Source: Pseudarthrobacter sp. NIBRBAC000502770 (GTDB lineage: Bacteria; Actinomycetota; Actinomycetes; Actinomycetales; Micrococcaceae). From it: 64,000 bases of DNA. The stretch covers positions 1,116,001 to 1,180,000 of the forward strand of contig NZ_CP041198.1 in assembly GCF_006517815.1 (NCBI RefSeq), written 5' to 3'. This document shows positions 53,156 through 61,562 of this stretch, one piece after another (the first letter of the stretch is position 1; every line of letters starts with the position of its first letter). The notes under the pieces are model-generated. The model saw only the letters and a program-made list of their open reading frames with translations, did no database searches and had not been told where the DNA came from. Both the position numbers and the translations under genes were made by a program.

Positions 53156-54749
53156 ACACATGGTCACGGGCGGCTCCGGCGTACCCAACAGTGACGGCAA
53201 AGCCGGCAGTGCGTCCGCTCCCGTCCTGGCTGCCGGCATCAGGGACTTCACCTTCCACGAGGCGCCCGCCCCTGTCCTGCGGGATATCACTGTTTCGTGT
53301 CCACCCGGCTCGTTCACGGCCATCCTCGGCGCATCCGGAAGCGGCAAGTCAACCCTGGGCCGGCTGCTGTCCGGCTGGCTGCCACCGGGTGGGCACGGCA
53401 CGCTGGCAGGCTTCCTCGAATTGGCCGGTACGCGGCTTGAGTTCGACGGCGGACCGGGGGACCCGCGGATTGATCCGGCCCAGTGGGGCCGGCACGTGGG
53501 GTTCGTGCCGCAGGACCCTGCCGCCGTCCTCTCCACAGTCCGGGCCACGGTGGCCGAGGAGCTCGCGTTTGGTTTGGAAAACACCGGCATGGACCGTGCC
53601 GGGATGGAAGCCGCCGTGGAGCGGACCGCCCGCCTGCTCGGACTTGGCAGCCTGCTGGGCCAGGACCCCGCGAGGCTGTCCGGCGGCCAGCTGCGGCGGC
53701 TGGCCATCGGCTGCGCGATCATCCCCGGGCCCCCGGTGCTGGTCATGGACGAGCCCTTCGCCTCCCTGGACGCGGCAGGGACCAACGAGCTGGCGTCCGT
53801 GGTCCGTGAGCTGATCAGGGGTGGGACCGCCGTCGTCATCCTCAGCCAGGCTGTTGACGCGCTGCTGCTGGAAGCCGACACGTGGCTGGTCCTCGCGGAT
53901 GGCAGGCTCGCCGGCGGCGGGCCTCCCGCGGCGATGCGCCCTGGCTCCGGGCTGCTGCCGCCAGCCATCCGGTGGCCCGGCGGCATCCAGGCCACAGGGC
54001 CATCCACCGCCGCAACGTCCAGCCGCCCGGGGCAGGTGCCGCCAGCGAAGCCTGCAGCGCTGGAGTTGCGGGACGTGTCCTTTGGCTACCCGGACGCTCC
54101 AGTATCCCGATTCAGGCGCCGGAGGCGGGAACCTGGCTGCCGGGCGATGGTGCTGGCCGACGTCCACCTGGCAGTCCACCCGGGGGAAATCGTGGCTGTC
54201 ACCGGGCCAAACGGTGCCGGCAAGTCCACCCTGCTGCGGCACTTCAACGGGCTGCTGCGCCCCACTTCAGGGACTGTCCTGGTCCGCGGCAGTGACATTG
54301 CCGGAGCTCCAGTGGGAAAAACAGCAGCCTCCGTGGGCCTGCTGTTCCAGCAGCCCCGCGAGCAGCTGTTCGAACGGACCGTGCTGCGGGAGGTCGGGTT
54401 CGGCCTGGACCGCCTGTGTGGGCCGGCCCAGGCTGCGGAGCGCGCCGGCGCGGCACTCCAGGCTGTTGGCCTGGCGGATGCGGCACGGGAGCATCCGGCC
54501 GAGCTTCCCGCGTCCGCCCAGCGGCTGCTGGCCCTGGCCACCGTCCTGGCCCGCCGGCCCGCCGTCCTGGCGCTGGATGAACCCACCGTTGCGCTGGACG
54601 GGAACGGGCTGGCCCTGCTTGACACTGCCGTGCGCTCGGCAGCGGACTCGGGCGCCGCCGTCGTGCTGGTCACCCATGACCTGGGCTATGCACGCGCGGC
54701 GGCGCACCGCATCCTGGCGCTCGACGGCGGCCGGCTGCACCCCGCCTGA
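53148..54749 (+). CDS. ECF transporter two-domain ATPase (fused EcfA-EcfA')
   Basis: A 533-residue protein with two ABC domains. Domain 1 (about 28-250): Walker A GASGSGKST, signature LSGGQLRRLAIG, Walker B VLVMDEPFASLD. A linker rich in Pro/Ser follows. Domain 2 (about 305-530): Walker A GPNGAGKST, a degenerate signature ELPASAQRLLALA, Walker B VLALDEPTVALD. Only one full signature is present, so one composite ATP site is probably weak. Start GTG 53148 overlaps the T gene by 8 bases; ATG 53160 is an alternative. Convergent with the FadJ-type gene, only 12 bases apart. Confidence 0.92.
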   Translation: MAEHMVTGGSGVPNSDGKAGSASAPVLAAGIRDFTFHEAPAPVLRDITVSCPPGSFTAILGASGSGKSTLGRLLSGWLPPGGHGTLAGFLELAGTRLEFDGGPGDPRIDPAQWGRHVGFVPQDPAAVLSTVRATVAEELAFGLENTGMDRAGMEAAVERTARLLGLGSLLGQDPARLSGGQLRRLAIGCAIIPGPPVLVMDEPFASLDAAGTNELASVVRELIRGGTAVVILSQAVDALLLEADTWLVLADGRLAGGGPPAAMRPGSGLLPPAIRWPGGIQATGPSTAATSSRPGQVPPAKPAALELRDVSFGYPDAPVSRFRRRRREPGCRAMVLADVHLAVHPGEIVAVTGPNGAGKSTLLRHFNGLLRPTSGTVLVRGSDIAGAPVGKTAASVGLLFQQPREQLFERTVLREVGFGLDRLCGPAQAAERAGAALQAVGLADAAREHPAELPASAQRLLALATVLARRPAVLALDEPTVALDGNGLALLDTAVRSAADSGAAVVLVTHDLGYARAAAHRILALDGGRLHPA

Positions 54750-54761
54750 CCGCCGCTGCGC

Positions 54762-56927
54762 CTAGTCCCGGGCCTTGCTCGACGCGATGCCGGGCTGCAG
54801 GAAACGCCTGCCATTGACCCGCTCCGATGCACCCACCCGGTCCAGGTACGGCGTGATGCCGCCCAGGAACATGGGCCAGCCCGCGCCCAGGATCATGCAC
54901 AGGTCGATGTCCTCGGGTCCGGCGACCACGCCTTCGTCCAGCATCAGGCCGATTTCCTCGGCCAGGGCATCCTGGACGCGGTGCAGCACCTGCTCCGCCG
55001 TGGACGGGCTGGAGCCAAAGGACAGCAGCTCAAGCGTGGACTGGGGGATGGTCCGGGAACCGTCAGGGGCGGTATCCCAGAGTGCCTTGACGTTGTTGTC
55101 GATGAGCTTCTTGAGGTTATCGGAGACCGGGAAGCGGTCGCCGAAGGCGGCGTTCAGGGACTCTTGGACATGCTGCGCAACGGGCAGGCCCACCATGGCC
55201 AGCAGCGTGAACGGCGTCATGGGCAGCCCCATGGGCCGCAACGCGGCGTCCGCAACCTCCGCCGGGGTGCCCTCGTCGAAGGCTGCCGTCACTTCGCCCA
55301 TGAGCCTCAGCAGGATGCGGTTGACCACGAACGCGGCCGCATCCTTGACCAGCACACCGGTCTTCTTCAGGGCCTTGGCCAGCTCGAAGGCGGTCGCGAG
55401 CACGGCGTCGTCGGTCCGCGGGGCACGGACAATCTCCAGCAGCGGCATGACGGCCACCGGATTGAAGAAGTGGAAGCCCACCAGGCGCTCCGGGTGCTTG
55501 AGGTCCGCGGCCATCTCCGTCACCGAGAGCGATGACGTGTTGGTGGCCAGGATGCACTCTGGCGACACGATGGCCTCCAGTTCGGCGAAGACCTGCTTCT
55601 TGATGTGCAGTTCCTCGAAGACGGCCTCGATCACGAAGTCGGCGTCCGCGAAGGCTTCCTTTGACACCGAGCCAGTCACCAGCGCCTTGGTGCGGTTGGC
55701 AGCGTCCGGGCTGACGCGCTTCTTCGCCAGGAGTTTGTCCACCTCGCCATGGACGTAGGCCACACCCTTGTCCACCCGGGCCTGGTCGATGTCGGTCAGG
55801 ACCACCGGTACTTTCAGCTGCCGCGCGAAGAGCAGTGCCAGCTGGCCGGCCATCAGGCCCGCGCCCACCACGCCCACCTTGGTGACAGGCCGGGCCAGCT
55901 TTCTGTCCGGAGCGCCGGCGGGCCGCTTGCCGCGCTTCTGCACCAGATCGAGGAACGCGTAGACGGTGGACCGGAACTCATCGGTCTGCATCAGGTCGGC
56001 CAGGGTTTCGCATTCCAGGACCGCGGATTCAGCCGCGGTCATGGTGCGGTTGGCTTCGAGAATGTCCAGGACCTTGGCGGGGGCCGGAGAGGCGTTGGAG
56101 GTCTTGCCCTCCACGAACTTCCGCCCCGCGGCCACGGCGGCGGTCCAGCGGGCGGCAGCCTCCGGTGAGGCGGGGTCGACGGCGTTGGGCCGCTCCGGGA
56201 CCACGTCGCCGGAGATGACTCCCGCGGCCCAGGCCAGCGACTGCTCCAGGAAGTCGGCAGGCTCGAAGACGGCGTCCGCGATTCCCATGCCGAATGCCTG
56301 TGCACCGGTCAGTGTCCGGTTGTTGCTCAGCGGGTTCTCGATCATGACCTTGACCGCGTTTTCCGGACCCACCAGGCGGGGGAGGATGTACACGCCGCCC
56401 CAGCCCGGAACCAGGCCCAGGAAACCTTCCGGCAGGGCCAGGGCGCTGGCCCCCGTGGAGACCGTGCGGTACGTGGACTGCAGCGCGATCTCCAGGCCGC
56501 CGCCCAGTGCGACGCCGTTAATGAAGGCGAAGCTCGGGACGCCCAGGTTGGCAAGGGTGGCGTAGACGTCGTGGCCCAGCTGCGCCATCCACAGTCCGTG
56601 TTCGCGCTTTTCGAGCGACTTCACGGCGGAGAGGTCCGCCCCGGCCACGAGGTAGTGCGGCTTGCCGGTGACGCCCACGCCCACGATTTCGCCGCGGGCT
56701 GCGCGTTCCCGCAGGCCTTCAAGCGCCGTGCCGAGCTCCACGAGGGTGTTGGGGCCAAGGGTGGTGGGCTTGGTGTGGTCCAGGCCGTTGTCGAGGGTGA
56801 CCAGGGCAAAGGTTCCCGGGCTGGGCTTCCCTGAAGTTCCCGGCAGGGCGATGTCCTGGACGTAGGAGTGGGTCACGGTTTCGTTGGGGAAGAGGTCCGC
56901 CAACGTGCGGTAATCTGCGGCGCTCAT
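54762..56927 (-). CDS. 3-hydroxyacyl-CoA dehydrogenase / enoyl-CoA hydratase fusion (FadB/FadJ type)
   Basis: A 721-residue multifunctional beta-oxidation protein. Residues about 15-300 are a crotonase domain with VAGADLSAVK, NGVALGGGLEIAL and LPEGFLGLVPGWGG, keeping both catalytic Glu positions. From about 340 the NAD-binding domain reads VGVVGAGLMAGQLALLFARQ, with the HFFNPV motif near 500 and the C-terminal dimer domain. ATG 56927 overlaps the thiolase stop by four bases and follows AAGGAG. The frame is open upstream inside the thiolase gene but that part is not family-like. Together with the thiolase it forms the trifunctional set for fatty acid degradation. Confidence 0.94.
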   Translation of the reverse strand: MSAADYRTLADLFPNETVTHSYVQDIALPGTSGKPSPGTFALVTLDNGLDHTKPTTLGPNTLVELGTALEGLRERAARGEIVGVGVTGKPHYLVAGADLSAVKSLEKREHGLWMAQLGHDVYATLANLGVPSFAFINGVALGGGLEIALQSTYRTVSTGASALALPEGFLGLVPGWGGVYILPRLVGPENAVKVMIENPLSNNRTLTGAQAFGMGIADAVFEPADFLEQSLAWAAGVISGDVVPERPNAVDPASPEAAARWTAAVAAGRKFVEGKTSNASPAPAKVLDILEANRTMTAAESAVLECETLADLMQTDEFRSTVYAFLDLVQKRGKRPAGAPDRKLARPVTKVGVVGAGLMAGQLALLFARQLKVPVVLTDIDQARVDKGVAYVHGEVDKLLAKKRVSPDAANRTKALVTGSVSKEAFADADFVIEAVFEELHIKKQVFAELEAIVSPECILATNTSSLSVTEMAADLKHPERLVGFHFFNPVAVMPLLEIVRAPRTDDAVLATAFELAKALKKTGVLVKDAAAFVVNRILLRLMGEVTAAFDEGTPAEVADAALRPMGLPMTPFTLLAMVGLPVAQHVQESLNAAFGDRFPVSDNLKKLIDNNVKALWDTAPDGSRTIPQSTLELLSFGSSPSTAEQVLHRVQDALAEEIGLMLDEGVVAGPEDIDLCMILGAGWPMFLGGITPYLDRVGASERVNGRRFLQPGIASSKARD

Positions 56928-58201
56928 GCCATGGCTCCTTCGGAAGCGGTAGCAGCGGTCTCCCCGGCGGGAGTTCCACTGTAGTCGGGGTGGTGCGGGT
57001 TCTCCCAGATCACGGTGCCGCCCATGCCAAGACCCACGCACATGGTGGTGATCCCGTAGCGGACCGATGGGTCTTCCTCGAACTGGCGGGCCAGCTGGAT
57101 CATCAGCCGGACGCCGGAGGACGCCAGGGGGTGGCCTACGGCGATGGCCCCGCCGTAGCGGTTAACCCGGGGGTCGTCGTCGGAGATGCCGTAGTGGTCC
57201 AGGAAACTGAGGACCTGGACGGCGAAGGCCTCGTTGATTTCGAACAGGCCAATGTCATCGATGGTCAGTCCGGCATTCCTCAGGGCTTTTTCGGTGGCCG
57301 GCACAGGTCCGATGCCCATGACCTCCGGCTCCACTCCTGCGTAAGCGTAGCTGACCAGCCTCATCTTGACCGGCAGGCCAAGTTCGGCGGCCGCATCAGC
57401 GGAGGCCAGGACGGCAGCGGTTGCGCCATCGTTCAAGCCGGCGGCGTTTCCGGCCGTGACCCGGCCGTGGGCGCGGAAGGGCGTGCGGAGGCCGGCGAGG
57501 TCGGCCAGGGTGGTGCCGGGCCGGGGCGGTTCGTCCTTGCTGTGGACCGTCCAGCCCTCTCCGGGCCTGCGGGCGGCAACGGGAACGAGGTCCGGCTGGA
57601 TCCGGCCGTCCTGGTAGGCAGCGGCCAGCTTGTCCTGCGAGGCCACGGCGTAGGCGTCCGTGCGTTCCTTGGTGATGGCGGGGAACCGGTCGTGGAGGTT
57701 CTCCGCGGTGTTGCCCATGTTCAGGGCTGCCGGGTCCACCAGCCGTTCGGACATGAACCGGGGGTTTGGATCGGCGCCGGAGCCCATGGGGTGGTGTCCC
57801 ATATGTTCCACTCCGCCGGCAACCACCACGTCGTAGGCGCCGAAGCCGATGCCGCCGGCCGTGGTGGTGACAGCGGTCATCGCGCCGGCGCACATGCGGT
57901 CGATGGCGAAGCCGGGAACAGTCCGTGGAAGGCCGGCCAGGAGTGCGGCGGTCCTGCCGAGGGTAAGGCCCTGGTCACCTGTTTGGGTGGTCGCGGCGAT
58001 GGCCACCTCGTCGATCCGCCCGGCGGGCAGCGACGGGTTGCGGCGCAGCAGGCCGCGGATGCATTTCACGATCAGGTCATCGGCCCGGGTCCCGGCGTAA
58101 ATCCCTTTCTCACCGGCCCTGCCGAAGGGTGTGCGGATGCCGTCCACAAAGACGACGTCGCGGACAGTGCGCGTAGATGCGCCGCTTCCGTGCTGGCTCA
58201 C
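56924..58201 (-). CDS. fadA: Acetyl-CoA C-acyltransferase (thiolase)
   Basis: A 425-residue degradative thiolase that cleaves 3-ketoacyl-CoA. The nucleophilic Cys is in DRMCAGAMTAV near 97, the His residues are in EINEAFA and GGAIAVGHPLASSG, and the second catalytic Cys in TTMCVGLGMGG. GTG 58201 has GGAG seven bases upstream; an open frame extends to 58261 over the leader. The gene is first in the fadA-fadJ operon with a palindrome over its promoter. Confidence 0.95.
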   Translation of the reverse strand: MSQHGSGASTRTVRDVVFVDGIRTPFGRAGEKGIYAGTRADDLIVKCIRGLLRRNPSLPAGRIDEVAIAATTQTGDQGLTLGRTAALLAGLPRTVPGFAIDRMCAGAMTAVTTTAGGIGFGAYDVVVAGGVEHMGHHPMGSGADPNPRFMSERLVDPAALNMGNTAENLHDRFPAITKERTDAYAVASQDKLAAAYQDGRIQPDLVPVAARRPGEGWTVHSKDEPPRPGTTLADLAGLRTPFRAHGRVTAGNAAGLNDGATAAVLASADAAAELGLPVKMRLVSYAYAGVEPEVMGIGPVPATEKALRNAGLTIDDIGLFEINEAFAVQVLSFLDHYGISDDDPRVNRYGGAIAVGHPLASSGVRLMIQLARQFEEDPSVRYGITTMCVGLGMGGTVIWENPHHPDYSGTPAGETAATASEGAMA

Positions 58202-58276
58202 GTGTAACTCCTCATCGAGATGTGGCGCGCCGGGTGCATGCCGGAGTGCGGCAGCAGCCAAGCGTCGGTCACACCG

Positions 58277-58305
58277 ATGTTACTCGTGAGTAACTTAGCC
58301 TGCAA
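58277..58305 (-). promoter_or_regulatory. fadA promoter with overlapping palindromic operator
   Basis: Read on the minus strand: TTGCAG (58300-58305), a 17-base spacer, TAACAT (58277-58282). The palindrome GTTACTCGTGAGTAAC (58279-58294; arms GTTACTC/GAGTAAC around two bases) covers the -10 and most of the spacer. A bound dimer would block RNA polymerase. Palindromes of this size are usual for TetR-type fatty-acid regulators; no such gene is in the window. The leader would be about 70 bases. Confidence 0.75.
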
Positions 58306-58323
58306 GGGCCTGGTCCAGGAAGG

Positions 58324-59658
58324 TTACTGGCCGCCGGCAACTGCGACGGGTTTGGGTTCCTTGGGTGGCAATGGCTGCGGGTTCAGGAAGGCGCTGGAGA
58401 TCAGCGGGGCGGTGAGTTCCACCTGCCACTTGCGCGCACCGAGGGCACGCAGCTCAGCAGCAATCGAGTCCTCGCTGACATCTGCAGGAGGCCGCCACGC
58501 CACCCGCCGCAGGTAATCGGGTGTCAGCAGGTTCTCCAGCGGCAGGTTCAGCTCCTCGGCTTTTGCCTGCAGCAGGGGCCTGGCCGTGCCCAGGCGGGCA
58601 GCCGCCTCCGGATCGCGGTCTGCCCAGACCCTCGGCGGCGGTGGGGCGTTGGTGGCCAGGTGCAGCGGTGGGAGTTCCTGCATGTCCCGTGCAGCGGCGA
58701 TGCAGCGCAGCCAGCGCGGAGCCTCGCGCTGGGCGGCGCGTCCATGGAATCCCTTGGTGCCCAGAAGCTGCGGGACAGTGGCCGGCATCGCCTTCGCGGC
58801 AGCCACCAGGGCCGAATCGGGAATGAGGCGGCCGGGCGCCACGTCGCGTTTTTGCGCCAGGGAGTCGCGTTCCAGCCACAATTCGCGGACCGCAGCCAGT
58901 TGGCGGCGGTCCCGGATCTGGTGCAGGCCGGAGGTTTTCCGCCAGGGGTCCACCCGGGGCGGAGCGATGCCGGCTTCGAGGATGGCGGCAAACTCCTGCT
59001 CGGCATATTCCAGCTTCCCGTCGGCCTGGAGCAGCTCAATGAGTTCCTCACGCAGCTCGGTGAGGACCTCGACGTCCAGGGCGGCGTACCGGAGCCACGG
59101 TTCGGGCAGGGGGCGGGTGGACCAGTCGGCCGCTGAATGCTCCTTGGCAAGCCCGAATCCCAGGAGCTGTTCGATGACCGCCGCCAGCCCCACCCGGGGC
59201 AGCCCGGCCAGGCGCGCGGCGAGTTCGGTATCGAAAAGCTTGTCCGGCCACATCCCGAGTTCGGACAGGCAGGGGAGGTCCTGGCTGGCAGCGTGCAGGA
59301 TCCATTCGACCCCGCGCAGGGCGTCGTTGATGATGTCCAGGTTCCCGAACGGTTCGGGGTCGATCAGCCAGGTCCCTGCGCCCTCGCGCCGGATCTGGAC
59401 CAGGAAGGCGCGCTGGCCGTAGCGGAACCCGGAGGCGCGTTCGGCGTCAACACCGGCCGGCCCGGTGCCGGCGGCGATGGCGGCGGCGCAGCGTTCCAGG
59501 CCGGACTGGGTTTCGATGACCAGGGGAACGCCGTCCCGGGGTGCGTCGAGATCGATGATTTCGGGGATGGGACTGTCAAAGCCCTCCACCGTGATGTGCG
59601 GCGCGGCAGCAGCAGCCGGGACGCCGGCTGTGGTGTTTTCCGGAATGTTTGGGGTCAT
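58324..59658 (-). CDS. Ribonuclease D-like protein with HRDC domain
   Basis: A 444-residue 3'-5' exoribonuclease of the DEDD family. The exonuclease domain (about 45-215) has VDAERASGFRYG (DxE), ILHAASQDLPCL (second Asp) and YAALDVEVLTEL (Tyr-x3-Asp), so all catalytic residues are present. An HRDC domain follows at about 235-310 (VRELWLERDSLAQKRDVAPG). The last part is an actinobacterial extension. ATG 59658 is preceded by GGGGGC; TAAACT lies nine bases before the ATG. In conserved neighbourhood with DUF3000. Confidence 0.9.
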   Translation of the reverse strand: MTPNIPENTTAGVPAAAAAPHITVEGFDSPIPEIIDLDAPRDGVPLVIETQSGLERCAAAIAAGTGPAGVDAERASGFRYGQRAFLVQIRREGAGTWLIDPEPFGNLDIINDALRGVEWILHAASQDLPCLSELGMWPDKLFDTELAARLAGLPRVGLAAVIEQLLGFGLAKEHSAADWSTRPLPEPWLRYAALDVEVLTELREELIELLQADGKLEYAEQEFAAILEAGIAPPRVDPWRKTSGLHQIRDRRQLAAVRELWLERDSLAQKRDVAPGRLIPDSALVAAAKAMPATVPQLLGTKGFHGRAAQREAPRWLRCIAAARDMQELPPLHLATNAPPPPRVWADRDPEAAARLGTARPLLQAKAEELNLPLENLLTPDYLRRVAWRPPADVSEDSIAAELRALGARKWQVELTAPLISSAFLNPQPLPPKEPKPVAVAGGQ

Positions 59659-59670
59659 GATGCCCCCAGT

Positions 59671-60363
59671 TTACCGGGCTGCCCCGAAACCGTTCTGCTG
59701 GCCCCGCCGCCGGGGCGGCAGGGCCGTGACGCCGTCGGGCAGCGGCGGCAGGCCTGCGAACGTGCACACCATGTCGGACCAGGCTTCCAGGTGCGCCTGC
59801 ACATCGGAGGAACCCGGCGTCCAGGAGGCCCGGAGCTCGATGTCGATGGACCCTGGCCGGCCGGCCAGGGTGCCGAAGCTTTCGGACAGGACGCGGGTGG
59901 CCGTGCCACCGGCCGCCCGGTACGGGGCCTTGTGGATTTCCAGCGCTTCCACCAGCCACGTCCATGCCACGGTGCCCAGCATTTGGTCGTTGCCCATTTC
60001 CGGTTCCAGCTCGGCCCGGATGTAGGTCACGATGCGGAACTCGCCGTCCCAGACCGCTGAGCCGTCCGGGTCATGCAGGAGGATGAAACGTCCGGTTGCG
60101 AGTTCGGTCCCGTCCTCGTCCGCAGTTCCGGCCCCGGTTGGACCGCCGGCCGCGGCGAAAGCCAGGGCCGCCGGCCCGTGGACCGGCGTCGAAGGGGCAC
60201 CGGTGCCGGGCGCCATGACTTCAGCGCCCAGCGCGACGGCGAAGGGGGCCAGCCGCGCGGGGGCAGGGATCTCGGCCAGGCGCAGTTCCTTCCGGCACCG
60301 GGCTTTCCTGAGGGTTCCCAAGGCGTGGAGAAAATCCGGGGGAACCTGGTCAAGTGCGTTCAC
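59671..60363 (-). CDS. DUF3000 domain protein
   Basis: A 230-residue soluble protein of an actinobacterial family that usually lies directly upstream of the RNase D gene; function unknown. It has PPDFLHALGTLRKARCRKEL at the N-terminus, then RFILLHDPDGSAVWDGEFRIV and a C-terminal WSDMVCTFAGLPPLPDGV. GTG 60363 has no ribosome site; TAATCT lies exactly six bases upstream. It is 12 bases from the RNase D start and probably co-transcribed. Confidence 0.88.
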   Translation of the reverse strand: MNALDQVPPDFLHALGTLRKARCRKELRLAEIPAPARLAPFAVALGAEVMAPGTGAPSTPVHGPAALAFAAAGGPTGAGTADEDGTELATGRFILLHDPDGSAVWDGEFRIVTYIRAELEPEMGNDQMLGTVAWTWLVEALEIHKAPYRAAGGTATRVLSESFGTLAGRPGSIDIELRASWTPGSSDVQAHLEAWSDMVCTFAGLPPLPDGVTALPPRRRGQQNGFGAAR

Positions 60364-60375
60364 CTTGGCAGATTA
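60364..60375 (-). promoter_or_regulatory. Leaderless -10 element of DUF3000
   Basis: On the minus strand TAATCT (60370-60375), six bases (GCCAAG), then GTG at 60363. No -35 box is evident. Confidence 0.55.
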
Positions 60376-60421
60376 CGGGGCGGGGCGCGGCCGGGGAGGA
60401 AGGCTCGCCGTCAACGGCCGG

Positions 60422-61531
60422 TCACCCTGCCCGTCCGTCCCGGTAATCCCGCAGCTCACGGCGGATGGCAGCGGCGAACGCATCAACATCCTCCTCCGTG
60501 GTGTCAAAGGAGCACATCCAGCGGACCTCCCCTGCTGCCTCATCCCAGTCGTAGAACCTGAAGGAAGTGCGCAGCCTGTCCGCCACGCCGGGCGGAAGGA
60601 TGGCGAAGACGCCGTTGGATTCGGTTTTCTGGGTGGGGCGGACGCCCTCGATGGTGTCGACGGCGGCACGCAGCCGGGCTGCCATGGCGTTCGCGTGCGA
60701 AGCGGAGCGCAGCCAGAGCCCCCCTTCGAGCAGGGCGATGAACTGGGCAGACATGAAACGCATCTTGGACGCCAGCTGCATATTCATCTTGCGGAGGTAG
60801 ACCAGGCCGTGGGCTGCCTCGGGATTGAGGGCCACCACCACTTCGCCGAACAGGAGGCCGTTCTTGGTGCCGCCGAAGGAGAGGATGTCCACACCGGCGT
60901 CCTTGGTGAAGGCCCGCAGGGGAACGCCCAGGTGGGCGGCCGCGTTGGCGAGCCGGGCACCGTCCATGTGCAGCTTCATGCCCTTGGCATGGATGTGGTC
61001 GGCGATGGCGCGCACTTCCTCCGGGGTGTAGCACGTGCCCAGTTCCGTCGTCTGGGTGATGGACACTGCCAGCGGCTGGGCGCGGTGCTCGTCGCCCCAG
61101 CCCCAGGCCTCCCGGTCGATCAGCTCCGGGGTCAGCTTGCCGTCCGGGGTGGGGACCTGCAGCAGCTTCATGCCGCCGATGCGCTCGGGTGCCCCGTTTT
61201 CATCCATGTTGATGTGCGCGGTGGACGCACATACCACGGCGCCCCAGCGGGGGAGCATGGACTGCAGGGACAGGACGTTGGCGCCGGTACCGTTGAAGAC
61301 GGGGAAGCATTCGATGCCCGGGCCGAAGTGGTCCACCATGAGTTCCTGGAGCCGCGCGGTGTAGTCGTCCTCGCCGTAGGACACCTGGTGGCCCTCGTTG
61401 GCGGCGGCCAGGGCTGCCAGCACCTCGGGGTGGACGCCGGAGTAGTTGTCGGAGGCAAAGCCGCGCACGTTCGGATCGTGCAGCCGGAGCGCCGAGCCTG
61501 TTTCTGCTGTGGTGGTCATGGGGTTGTTCAC
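60422..61531 (-). CDS. Threonine aldolase / beta-eliminating lyase family protein
   Basis: A 369-residue PLP enzyme of fold type I that cleaves L-threonine or allo-threonine to glycine and acetaldehyde (low-specificity aldolase family). FASDNYSGVHPEVLAAL is near the N-terminus, NGTGANVLSLQ contacts the cofactor, MDGARLANA holds the PLP-binding Asp, and SFGGTKNGLL has the Schiff-base Lys near residue 220. The start is GTG 61531, supported by TAGACT exactly six bases before it; ATG 61519 is an alternative four codons in. The real substrate is not certain. Confidence 0.9.
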   Translation of the reverse strand: MNNPMTTTAETGSALRLHDPNVRGFASDNYSGVHPEVLAALAAANEGHQVSYGEDDYTARLQELMVDHFGPGIECFPVFNGTGANVLSLQSMLPRWGAVVCASTAHINMDENGAPERIGGMKLLQVPTPDGKLTPELIDREAWGWGDEHRAQPLAVSITQTTELGTCYTPEEVRAIADHIHAKGMKLHMDGARLANAAAHLGVPLRAFTKDAGVDILSFGGTKNGLLFGEVVVALNPEAAHGLVYLRKMNMQLASKMRFMSAQFIALLEGGLWLRSASHANAMAARLRAAVDTIEGVRPTQKTESNGVFAILPPGVADRLRTSFRFYDWDEAAGEVRWMCSFDTTEEDVDAFAAAIRRELRDYRDGRAG

Positions 61532-61543
61532 GCTTTCAGTCTA
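61532..61543 (-). promoter_or_regulatory. Leaderless -10 element of the aldolase gene
   Basis: On the minus strand TAGACT (61538-61543), six bases (GAAAGC), then GTG at 61531. It lies in the 31-base gap after the SDR gene, so the aldolase has its own start site. Confidence 0.6.
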
Positions 61544-61562
61544 GGTACAGTCACGGCCGCGC

